Of a DNA stretch of 64,000 nucleotides, positions 1 to 11,100 are shown one piece after another. The translations under genes were made by a program, and so were the position numbers. Source of the DNA: Baylisascaris procyonis (taxonomy: Eukaryota; Nematoda; Chromadorea; Rhabditida; Ascarididae); assembly GCA_037389465.1 (NCBI GenBank), contig JAZARR010000200.1, positions 2,487,501 through 2,551,500 of the forward strand, given 5' to 3'. Under the pieces are notes generated by a model that did not search any database, was not told the DNA's origin, and was given only the letters and a program-made list of their open reading frames with translations. How positions within the stretch are numbered: the first letter of the stretch is position 1; every line of letters begins with the position of its first letter.

Positions 1-23
1 GAAATTGTTGCACTGCTTTTCAG

Positions 24-3000
24 GATTGGGCTACTGCTTTTCAGCCTCGCTTCCACCATTCCTTGCTACCGCCGCAAGTTTGTTTGTTTCTATCTCTGTC
101 CGTATTGTTTTACTTTTTTTATAGTCTGTTTTCTATTGTTTCTTTTTTTCCTCTTGTAGTTTTTGATTTTTTATGGTCATGGTCGTTGAAAGAAATAGGG
201 CTTTGTTTTATTTTATCGGTATCACGTGTGATAAGGTGGTATTATACTTGTGCTCTACTTCGAGTCATTTTAAGAGGAACCCTTGCTACCTAGATAACCA
301 GGCTTCTTTTGTCAGCACCTGTTCGGAGGTGTTGGTAACGGAGTTATTCCCTACGATAAGACCTATCTTTATCTTTGGAGCTTTTGGTGGTTTCTGATGT
401 AAATATAAATGTTTACGCTAAAACCTCTAATTTAGTAGTTTATTTTTTTGTGAGGGCCTGACAATAAAACGATGTGGGATTTAGGAAAGTCAGCTTGAGA
501 TAAAAAATGCAACCGAAAATCAATGTTGGACACAACTTTGAAGAATGTATTTAATTTTCATAGGATGTTAGTAAGCTCGTGCTACATGAAAACTGTGAAA
601 GGTATACGTCACGGTTGTTGCTGCAACTTGGGGGGGAAGGGGGAGAGGAGGGGGCACATAATTTAAATTCACTGCTTACAAATCGTGAAAATTCCTGTAA
701 CGGCTATATTGATTCGTTCTAGATATTTTCGATTAGGTTGAAGCCGTAGAGCTGGAGATGTGCCCTGTTTCCCGTTGCTTAAACCACCCCCTCGGGGCGT
801 ATTCGGGACCCATTACCGTTAGATATATGCATCAGGATTTTGTTGAGGAGGAGACCACTCAGGGGTGGTTCGTAAGTGGAGAAAGTTCTTGGGCTTCCCC
901 ATCCTTCACTGTAACTTGGCAATTCTGTCCTGCACCTATCGTTTCAGATTTTAGCAGGAATTTTTTGAAAAATCGGTTTTTTATAGGCAGAAGAATTTTT
1001 GAAAATATTTGTTTAGCTGTATTGTTTTTATTTTGTTATGTAGTCCGATCGCTTTGTGATTTGAAATCAGATACACTTCTCTTTAGCGATGTTTACCCGC
1101 TATCAGTTAAGACAACATTTATGTGTTCAAAAGCCCTCAAAGTTCTCCATCGGATGATGCTTGACGTGTTTCCGGTGGTTAGCCCGTCATGCAGTTCTTG
1201 GTCGTTCTCGAAAGGTAGAGGTCTTTTAGAATTTCTTAAAAGGTTTATCGTGATGGGCAATTCAGTCGATGCAGGTTATGCTTCATCTGGCGGAAAATGA
1301 GGATTTTCTATGCTTTGAAACGTCTCGTTAGCAATGAATTTTGGAATTTTATTACAACAAAACTCACCTGTTCTTGACTTACACAGCGATGAAATGAGTT
1401 ACATCTGAAATTAATTTTCAGAAGTTTTTAAAAATACTTATTAGGGCATTTCAAATGAGTGCTGTCTTTAGTATTAACCGCTGAAATTGTTAAACCTTAA
1501 ATTTATTGTGCCCTAAATAGATGCCCTAAAATCTTCCTTTTTTTCTATCGTAGTTCATGCACTTGGATATTGCCACTGAATTTCATAGATTGAAATGGGA
1601 GGTTAAAGATTTTAACGTTACATGATGAAGGTTTGAGGTTGGGCAATGAAGGCGCCGAATTCTCTTTATTATTTTCATTTATTGCAGTAATATTACTGCT
1701 GAAATAGTAATAATTACTCTGTAATTATTACTATGTGGGTGAGATCCATGCCACTGCTTCCGACACGCTATCCATATAATAACTGAGCTATCGTCCTTCG
1801 ATCTTTACTTAATATTTTTAAATGTGGAATCTATTTGCTTTGAATAATAGTTATATTATAGGTGAAGGTTTACGTATAATGGATGCTGAACCAGAGCGTT
1901 TTCAACGTCTCCGTGACAATTGCAAGATGTTACATATGGGATTACTGAAGGCATTGGAGGAAACGAAATTTGAATTGATTGGATTTGAATTGAGTCCTAT
2001 TCAACATATCTGTTATCGAGACGACGATAGAAAAGTTGTGGAAACAAAACTTGATCGTCTTGTTGAAAATGTGAGTTGCACGGAGGTTTTGTTTAGACGG
2101 TTGTTTATTTTTTTGACTTGTTTTCTGTGCATGTGTATGTCTGTGTCCGTCCGTTGCCCATAAAATTTGCGGTGGTTTCAGCTAGAAAGCCATTGTAGCT
2201 AAAACTATAAAATTAAAATGTACAATGTATACCATAAAGTGATCTCATTCAGCTGTTTTCACAGTCGTCCATGAAATTCGGAGGAATTTGTAACACAAAT
2301 ATAAGTACTTGCAGCTGGTTCTAAACTATACTCTAAAATTTGCATTTTGCAGCTGGTTAAGTTGCACATTTTACGAAATTATTCAAAAGTTTATTCAGAG
2401 TACTAGTGTACCGGCAGTATATTCACCATATTATATGATTCCCGTTTATAGAATGGTGGTTCCTTTCATAAAAAAGGAATTGTAGCCACTGCAACGGTGA
2501 AGAACGTTGATTTAAACATAAAAGCTGGAGGTCCTAATCATATATATAAAAATGGCAGCAGTTAGGCAAATTTCTACGTTGGTATGCGTATGTGTACTTA
2601 TTCTTGTTGTTGGATTGCACAAAGCATATATGAACTTTCTAGTCCTAATATTTTCTTTATTTGTTCAGTTTCTTACTCGTCGTTACACGCGTAACTTTCA
2701 GATGTTTGAAAAATCGATTGTGCTGACGCGTGCTCGCTATCTGGAAAAGGAAGAGATGTTTCCAATTCGTCCGACGTAACTTTTGAGCATTTATTTTTAA
2801 TTCTTTCATTTCTTTATAACTTTATCTGTTTTTCTTCTCTTCATTTTTCGTTGCAACTTAAATTTTTAGTTATGACGGTTATCGATCTTCTAGAAAATTT
2901 TCGACGATGACGTTTTCGAAAAATCAAATTCAAATTTAATTTTTTTTTGCAGCTATTTGATAGAGGAATCGAATGAATTGTATACAGGTTTAGCCAAGTT

Positions 3001-3841
3001 GAATTAGTGAAGATTTCAGGTGAATTAAGTTAACAAAGAGTGTAAGACGGCAAATGAATGTGCATTGGCTCGGTTGATGGGGTGTCATAGAATTAATGAG
3101 AATTCAATATGGTGAGGTGAATGTTTATGTTCACCGAAAATGAAATGATGGATTTCATGATGACGATTTGTCATATGTCATAGTCGTTTGAGACGTTTTC
3201 TATGAAAGGTGGGGCATTTGTGGGGCAACTAAGAGAGTATAGAATGGAAGAGTGGTTGGGAGGGGAGGAGTGGAAACGGCTGATGGTGACGCAGAGGCGC
3301 ACACTGCAGTAGCAGTAGTTTCAGAAATGTTTTATAGAATTTTGGAAAAAAGACAAGTTCTATGGACCTAGACGAAACACCGTTTAGCTGGAATTTATGT
3401 GCTTTTTGTGCTTATGGGCATTTGGGATTACGGTTTTTTGATGCCTTATTGGTTTTCTGAAGGCCTTAAGTCCGTGCTGTAAGTAAAGTAGCGGGTAGTC
3501 CTTGCTGTTATTCGAGGTTTGATGATATTTCAATAGTTGTTCATATTTTATCTCGATATTGCTGAGAGTAAGAACAGGTCACGGATTAGTTCTCTTGATC
3601 CGCTTTGATTTATCTGTTACCTATCCCGCTTTTAGAAGGAAGGATAGATGGTGAGTTATATTTCAAAGTGCAGTAATTTCTGTATTTAAAATTTCTTTCG
3701 AGATGTTCGTTTAATAAGGTATGTTTTCATTTACACTTAATTATTTGCAGTATTCGCGTTATGGCACAATCAGAATTGACGAAAGATGAAATGGTCCATT
3801 TCTTGGAGATGATTGGACAGGTATTGCGTTCGATTGAGTGA
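24..3841 (+). CDS. SPTLC1: Serine palmitoyltransferase subunit 1, 3' exons (partial gene)
   Basis: SPT joins L-serine and palmitoyl-CoA to give 3-ketodihydrosphingosine, the first step of sphingolipid synthesis, at the ER. Subunit 1 is the non-PLP-binding partner of SPTLC2. Four exons were assembled: 24-77 (encodes GYCFSASLPPFLATAA, the conserved block near the C-terminal third), 1862-2070 (EGLRIMDAEPERF... to RLVEN), 2702-2775 (MFEKSIVLTRARYLEKEE, almost the family signature SIALTQARYLEKEE) and 3751-3841 (IRVMAQSELTKDEM... ending VLRSIE, TGA at 3839-3841). Phases agree at every junction: 24-77 leaves one base and 1862 supplies two; 2775 leaves two and 3751 supplies one. The upstream part, including the start, is outside the window. 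Exon 1 may begin earlier, since the acceptor CAG at 21-23 also reads as codons. An alternative ending would splice at 3820 to 4662-4709, adding 15 codons, but reading through to 3841 fits the usual C-terminus better. The first intron is long (1.8 kb) with no other exon seen. Confidence 0.93.
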
Positions 3842-5216
3842 TTTTTTTTTCGTGAAAAGGTGAAACTGCTGTGGATGGAAAGGAGGAGAGGGAGTAATGA
3901 AAAAAGGAGCAAAGGGACTAAATGGCCGAGAGTGACCATTGGCAAGCAGCTTGTTTAATAGCCAAGAAGAAATGGCTATTGAAATTGAATAGGAGAACGG
4001 CTGATGGCCATTTTTATCTGTGTATATCCTTTGGATACAAAGGTAAAACATCGCAGTATTTGAGAATTCGAAGGTGAGAGTGGAAGTGAAATGCGTTCGC
4101 TTATTTCAAGATAGTCCTTTTGGTTACCTTGTCAAAGCAACAAATTGCGTCTGTTTATAGTGAAAGTTTTTTGAACTATATTAGTAGTCCTTTCGATTGG
4201 GTTGTATTTATTCGAAATAATTGCATTTACCCTTAGTAGATTGTTTTTAACACTCTCGTTATTGCACTTCTCATTTCACTGCTTCCATCTTGTCTTTCTT
4301 CTTCAATTCTCATTGCACTTGTGTTATTTGCATTTAATTTAATTTTAACACATTGTGATATAGTCGGCATGAGGCCTCTTGTAACCGAATATAGTAAGTC
4401 ATCGCCCTGTAGAGAGGAGGATATTTTAGGTTTGTGGAGAAGGGGAGGGGGTTTTTAGAGATCAATCTTTCAGTGTTGTGTCATAGTGCGACAAGGAACA
4501 AGAAAATTCTGATGGGTCACAGGGGGTTTCGCGTGGGTGTGCTCAAGTTCCTGGGAAAGGCTTATTTTTCTTGTTCTTTGATGCTCTTTTCTTGCTCGGA
4601 TTGAAATATTGTTTTGTTTTCTAGTAGATTTTGTATTCGCTGTTCTTCTTCCTTTTTCCAGTATGACAGAATGGCGGTCTCGCTATATTTCGAGCTTGTC
4701 ATTAAGTAAGATTAAAGGTGAGGATGAGATCAATCGAAGGCAAGTTGCAATATTTTAGGCTCTAAGATTGTAGCACCTCATATTCTTATAGATATTCGTC
4801 TTCTTCTTCCATTAACAAAAGTTGAGATCATTTTTGTCGTATTTTTATGGTTAATGCTTTATATGGTTGTTGCTAGTTGCGTATGAATCAGCATTCAAGC
4901 GTTGATTCCATTTCAATTTGCTCAATGAAAATTTTTTCATTTGAAGCGAAATTCCTCGGCTTTGAACTTCGCAATTTTTTAGAATTTAATGGCTTACTGT
5001 CCGCGTCGGTTTTTTGTTTTTTGTTTTTTAACCAGAAAGATGGCCTCCATGACTCGTCCGCGAAGCCGAAGGAGACCCCAACTTCGTGAACGGGCCCTTA
5101 TGCTTCTTTTTACATGGGTCCGTCTAGAAATTGATCCTATATGAGGTCCCGACTCTTTACCCACCTAGTTCAAGGACAATAATCCAAGCATTATACTATG
5201 CCACATCGCTCGATCG
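3842..5216. other. Intergenic spacer after SPTLC1
   Basis: No coding exon, RNA gene or clear repeat recognised. It must hold the SPTLC1 3' UTR. The possible alternative last exon 4662-4709 lies here, preceded by a good polypyrimidine tract and CAG. The region just before 5217 may include the degraded left edge of the LINE copy. Confidence 0.5.
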
Positions 5217-6470
5217 TTCCATGAAGGGATGCGCGCTCGCGTTATCGGAGCAGGCAACATGTCGGATGCATTCGAAGTTACCAACGGTACCAAACAGGGA
5301 TGTGTACTTGCTCCGCTTCTGTTTGGGATCTTCTTTGCCATGATGCTGTCGGTCGCATTTAAAGACTGCAATACTGGCATACCAATTCAACTTCGAATGG
5401 ATGGCAACATCTTCAACCTCAAACGGTTAGAAGCTAGAACAAAAGTGCACACTGCAGTCATCCGGGAACCCCTATATGCTGATGACTGCGCGTTAATGGC
5501 ACATTCCTGCGCGGATCTACAAGATATCATGAATCGATTTGCCACGGCAGCCAGCCGTTTTGGCTTGAAGGTCAGCCTGGAGAAAACCGAAGTTATGTAC
5601 CGAGAACGCCCGGATCGTCAGCAGCCTACATCACACACCGTAACAGTTGACGGTCCAATCTTCGGGTTGTCGATAACTTTGCATACCTAGGCAGCACACT
5701 TACAAGCTCAACCTTCCAGAAGATTGGCGAAAGCGAGTGCCGCATTTGGCAAACTATACAAACGTCTCTGGAGCAGACATGAAGTGAAACTGAGTACTAA
5801 GGTTGCGGTATACCGTGCAGTCGTGCTAACAACACTTCTCTACGGTTCCGAAACCTGGACGCTATATCGAAAAGACATCAAGAGACTGGATCAGTTTCAT
5901 ATGCGATGTTTACGCAAAATTGCAAATATCAGGTGGCAAGACAAAAAAGGAACACTGAAGTGCTGAAAAGGTGCAAGGTAACTGGTATCGAAGCATACAT
6001 CATCTCGTCCCAACTACGTTGGGTTGGGCGTGTCATCAGAATGCCGGACAACCGCATCCCAAGCAACTACTTTACGGACAACTCGCCTCTGGGGAACGGA
6101 AACGAGGACGTCCGCTGCTTCGATACAAGGATGGAGTCAAGGCAACGCTGAAAGCGTGTCAAATGGAGCTGAAGGATGACATAGTACATGACAGACAGCT
6201 GTGGAGGAGAGCATGCCGCGGGGGGACTGCACGATTTGAGGGATGTCGAGTTCGAGCACTGGAAGAGAAAAGATCGCGACGACTATTGGGCACAAGTGGG
6301 CCTGATCAAGGAGTACGGTTTATCTGCGATAGGTGCAACAGGACGTGCTTATCCCGTCTCACACATGCGCATTCACCGGTGATGAGATCCGTTGACTTCA
6401 ACGGCTCAGTCCATGATACTATGCCACATGAAAACACACCAAAAGAATTGGGTTATTGACAGAACAAGTA
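5217..6470 (+). mobile_element. Degenerate non-LTR retrotransposon (LINE), 5'-truncated reverse transcriptase and C-terminal zinc finger
   Basis: Reading in three frames gives a continuous match to LINE reverse transcriptases. 5217-5660 encodes FHEGMRARV, NGTKQGCVLAPLLFGIFF (fingers/palm), PLYADDCALMAH with the YADD catalytic aspartates, and the primer-grip area GLKVSLEKTEVM. After a frameshift near 5665 comes VVDNFAYLGSTLTSS. A further shift gives the 5724-5960 block (AAFGKLYKRLW, LLYGSETWTLY, LDQFHMRCLR). Then QLRWVGRVIRMPDNRIP and ASGERKRGRPLLRYKD follow, and finally a C2H2-like finger (ICDRCNRTC, HMRIHR) near 6325-6380. At least four frame changes and the missing endonuclease and N-terminal RT show it is dead. 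GC content is higher than the surroundings, as expected of an insertion. The exact clade cannot be fixed without a phylogeny; target-site duplications were not found. Confidence 0.9.
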
Positions 6471-8117
6471 GTGCGTCCAAGAATTCGAGTAAGCACACAC
6501 GTAAACACCCAAATATTCAGAATAAAAAGCTTGTGAAGCTAGACCCACCCTGTCCTCTTCTTCTCTCTCTTCGACTGCCGCTTAAATTGGAGTGCTAAAA
6601 AATCTACGTAAAATCTTGCAGATTTTTAATTCAGGAAATGGCTTTATTCAACATCAATTCATACGCCATCCATCTGGCATCATTTCACCTAGAATATTGC
6701 CCATAACATTGGTCATTGCTCACTAAAAAGTTATATTCCAAAGATAACTCTATAAACAAAATTGTTTGTTTTTCCTTCAAAGTCTCATAAAAAGCTTACT
6801 TTTTTAGAAACTGAAATTTCTTATTTTATGGAAAAACATCATCGGTGAATATACCGCCATATTTATATAAAATGAGAAAAAAGTTCAACAGTGCTACATT
6901 TCATAAAACCACATCAGTCACCAATAATATCGCTAAAATAAGCGATCAACAAAAGCAAAACAGTAAGCGAAAAATCAAAACAAATAAAAATAAAGCAAAG
7001 AAAAAAAAGCAGAACGGAAAAAAGAAATTCGATGGCAATCTTATAATAGTGCGATTGCATACGAATTTGTTCATTGCATCTACAAGGTGGTCGTAACAGT
7101 TCTACCTTTCTATGTGAAGCACATCTTTGAGAATGAAAATTGCTGATGCTGTTTGATCGATGTCCACTCTACAACGATACTATAGATAAATTGGCGAGAT
7201 ACATTATTTGAACGATTTTTATCATTCTATTCTATGCCGGTCGATAACACCTTCATTGTTTGTTGGCAGTCTCCTTGTCTAATATCATGTCTCCAATGAA
7301 AATCACAATCGGATTTTAAGAATCAAATTGTGAAATTGAATGTGTCGGCCTTATTTTTTGATCTCGAAGAAAGCACAATCGGCTAGCCGAATAGTGAATG
7401 CAAATTGTCGACAAATACCGCACAATTTTGGCACAACTGACGTAAACTGTTTTTGTGGAACTTTCCCTTTCTATTTCACTCTTGTCAAGAAAACAGATCA
7501 AAACTGTAATAGAGCTTAGTTTCCCATTTCCCCTCCCCTTCCCCTCCACTCCCAACGGATCGCTATAAATCTCAAAGAACAACCTGGGTAGGCTAACGCA
7601 TAAAACGGTACTTTGTACCTGATCCATTCTGAAAATTATTCATAAAAGGTCTGTCGACTCAAGTCTAATGCAGTAGAGCGGTGAAAGCTCTGTAATCACA
7701 ATCACAAAAGCGCACCAATGCTACCTTATAGCACTGTAGTAGAAAAGGGTGCTCAACGCAATCAATGCAGCTCCAGGGACTCACTCTCGAATAATGCAAC
7801 GGCTTAGGGTCGATATGAGCGGCTCCACTGCATTCTCCACCTTCACTACCACCATTCAATAATATTTGCGGCATTATAAGAAGTGTTTTCAATCGCTAAC
7901 GCAGATCGCATATCACTCATGAACATTAAAAAATCGGTCGAAAACGAATCCCAATTTTTGGCCATCGACCGCGTCATTCTATAAACCTTTCTGGCTCTTT
8001 CAGCAGATCACTATACATACTTAAATGGATTTACCTCTCGAAAACTTTCTTCAGCATATATCCGGGTCCCGCCGTTACACCAAGACAAAAAAAACGTTTT
8101 CAAAACAAAACTTGCGT
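6471..8117. other. Convergent spacer between LINE remnant and CPT1
   Basis: Holds the CPT1 3' UTR on the minus strand. No recognised gene. Lysine/asparagine-rich open frames around 6845-7096 are what A-rich DNA produces by chance. One short codon-like minus-strand pair of blocks at 7846-8057 is listed separately. Confidence 0.5.
7846..8057 (-). CDS. Possible two-exon small ORF just downstream of CPT1 (unrecognised)
   Basis: On the minus strand, 60 bases past the CPT1 stop, an ATG (8057-8055) opens MLKKVFER, with a GAG|GTAAAT donor at 8035. A TTTATAG acceptor then starts a block at 7978 that restores the frame and reads MTRSMAKNWDSFSTDFLMFM... to ANIIEWW, stop at 7848-7846. The product would be about 50 aa. 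Splice phase and codon choice look gene-like, but no family is recognised. It could equally be CPT1 3' UTR or a fragment of a larger gene. Confidence 0.2.
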
Positions 8118-11100
8118 TCACAAAGCACCCTCCACAATTTCGAAAGTATCAGCATTGCGTATTTCATCGACGAACAGATCACGCATCTCGCGAAGACTTT
8201 TCACCAGATCGTTGCGAAACCCCACCGAGCTCTGAAACCAAAAAACATGAAAAAAAAGTGAAGAATTTCTTCAGGCGGTGATATGATATGCGCTTTTTCA
8301 GATGTTATTAATAAACGCTCAGATGCTCAAAAATAAGCATGGAAGTTCACCTCACATATAACGCGCTCCCGGAATATAGCCGACCAGACTAACGACATGC
8401 GTCAATGTTTCATAAGACAATGGCAAAGTGTACAGCATCTCTTCTCCCAATCGACCCAGTTCAAAAAAGTTCGCGCACACCCTATCCGAAAATTCCGTTC
8501 TTCGCCAAACTAGGCAGACAGTGCAAAAACTTGCATATGAAATTTTTATAGCACCTTTAACGTTCCACAAAAAACATGGAGTGTGAAGGAAAGTGAGTCT
8601 GATAAGACCTTAAGGTATACGTTGTACCCATGAAATTTCATCATTACAGCTTCGCTGGTTCGTATGAAAGACCATGGGCAAATTAGCAATAAATACTAAA
8701 ACGCTACTCTTATAACATAACAATCAGATGATAAAAGATCCGAATTCCCTAAATTATAACACTTCAAGATTTATTAGCGTACAGCAATAACCCATCTCTT
8801 TTTTATGTCAAGGAGTGCAGATTATCCCCTCCTTCGCCTACTTATAGAGGATCAATTGTTCTCTCGTTTGGACTGGAAACAGGATAGGACAGTTCCGTTA
8901 TTTAAACAAATTCAAATTCTACTAAAACTCAGTAGTTATTTATTTATCTTATTATTTACCTCTCTCTTTGAGATCCTAAAACACTACGTTGTTACTTACC
9001 GTGTTCTTCGCGGATTTCTTCGACGAAATGTGGAACGAAATTTGATGTTCACCAGCGATATTATATGATACACCATAGCCTTCATCCGCTACGGGTCCGA
9101 AACCACCACCCGCACTCACGAAATTTGCCTTCTGTTGCGGTGTCATGCACTTCGCTTCTTCTGTACATTGATTCAGCGGTGTTTGACTAGTCGACAGAAG
9201 ATATGTTGGTGGGAATATTTTGTCTAGAAATGGTGATTCTTCCTCCAGATAGCGTTTCACAACATACCTGCAATCAAAAAAGCTTTACTTCGTACCCAAT
9301 CCCACCAGCCGGTGATGCCCTACGGATGAAACCACTGCGAAAGTTTTTAAATCACCGGTCTGCAGTGAATCGTTCGATTCAAATTCCATTGAACCTCTCA
9401 AAATGAAAGCCCACAAAAAGAAATTAAGAGAAGGATAAGCATTTAACATCGATGAGTCGCTTTTAATATACTTCAAGCTACAACCTCCAATGTTTCGGAC
9501 CGCATATAACGTATCGTACAACACTGTTAAAGATAAGTACAAAGACAAACATCGTACAACATCTTTTCGACTAAAAAGATTCGGCAATTTTACGTTCTTT
9601 TCAGAAAGGCCCACACACCGTTATTTCGCCATATGATAGGTCAGCGACTGTTCTTTGATATATTAACCCTTCAACACCACAGACTCATTGATTCTTATCA
9701 TATCACAGACATTTTTTCCATTTCTGAGCACTTTTGCTCGTTTTGGCCAAAATATGCTTCTTTCGTGTCTACTCCTCTCTTCCTTCCTCCTTTCCTCCTC
9801 TTGAAAAGATGGGTGATACGAATAATGATGTCATATTCTCTCGTCATCTACAACATTTTAAACCTAGCTGCACTTACAAAGCAAATAAGTGTCGATCTAC
9901 GCCTCTGCCACACATCGCAGCCCGATATAATTCCTGATGACGTTCGCTCGCCTTACGCAATAATCGGCAACGTTCTTCTCGCTGAAATTTATTACGTTCT
10001 TCTCGCTGAAATTTATTATCATACTTATGGAACTACCAAATTTTTCGGCTGCTGCTTCTTATTTCAGCTGCTGTTTCGGCGAGCGCCGAAGGCGCCTGCC
10101 TGTTCTGCAGGGCTTTGTCTTCTGTCTTTGTGAGCGCCGTAGGCGCGAATCTGTTGCGTATTACTTCGCCTTCTGTCCTTGCGAGCGCCAAAGGCGCGTA
10201 TCTGTTATGTGCGTGTACTTGAAATGTACAAATAAAACAATACATCACATGCGTCATTTCTTAGCTCACGATGATTCCATTTTCATCCTGTCTTTTGCAA
10301 CTAACTTGGTCGTATATGTGGAAAAGTGTGACACGTGGACAAGTCTAACACTCGCCAGTCTAATCTGTTGTGTACAGTTTGGTCTTCTGTCTTTGTCAGC
10401 GCCGAAAGGCGCGAGTCTTTTATGCATCACTTTCTGTCTTTGCGAGCGCCGAAGGCGCGAGAATTTTATGATATTTTTCGCCGCATTTTTGGGGACCGCC
10501 CGAGGCGCCAGCCTGTTATGATGTATTTTCGGTGCTTCTTCTCCGAGCGCCTAAAGCGCCAGCCTGCTCTGATATCTTTTCGTTTCTATTTCGGAGGACG
10601 CCTAAGGCGCGCACCGCCAGCACTCATTTCGGCTGCTGATTTTCGCGAGTGCCGCGGACACCAGCCTCGTATAACGTACACACGCCGCAGTTTTGGCGCT
10701 GCTGGAGACGCAAGCATGTTGTCTTTTCGCCGCTGTTTTGGCAAGTGCCGGAGGCACCAGCCTGTTTCGATGCATATCGGCCGCTGTTTTGGCGAGCGCG
10801 AAAGGCGCCAGGTTGTTATGATGTTTCCGCCGAATTTATGGAAAGTGCCGGAGCCGCTAGTCTCCTCTGTGTTACTTAGTATTCTGCCTTCGCGAGCGCC
10901 AAAGGCGCCAGCTTGTTATGATGCTTTCGCGACTGTTTTGGCGAGGGCCCGACGCGTGAGCCGTCAGCACTTATTTCGGCTACTACATTGGCGTACGCCG
11001 CGAGCGCAAGCCTCTCATGATGTACTTTCCCACTGCTTTGCCGAGCGACGAAGGCGCCAGTCTATCATGCTGAGCTTCTTTGCGAGCGCCGAAATCGCGA

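Noticed and set aside
758..1300. 180-codon plus-strand ORF inside the SPTLC1 intron
   Set aside because: No family resemblance, phenylalanine/serine-rich as random frames here are, and the flanking SPTLC1 exons join perfectly without it.
4662..4709. Alternative last exon of SPTLC1
   Set aside because: Phase and splice signals are acceptable, but the simple read-through to TGA at 3839 gives a more typical SPT1 C-terminus.
5217..6470. Intact reverse transcriptase gene
   Set aside because: Needs at least four frame changes, and the endonuclease and N-terminus are missing.
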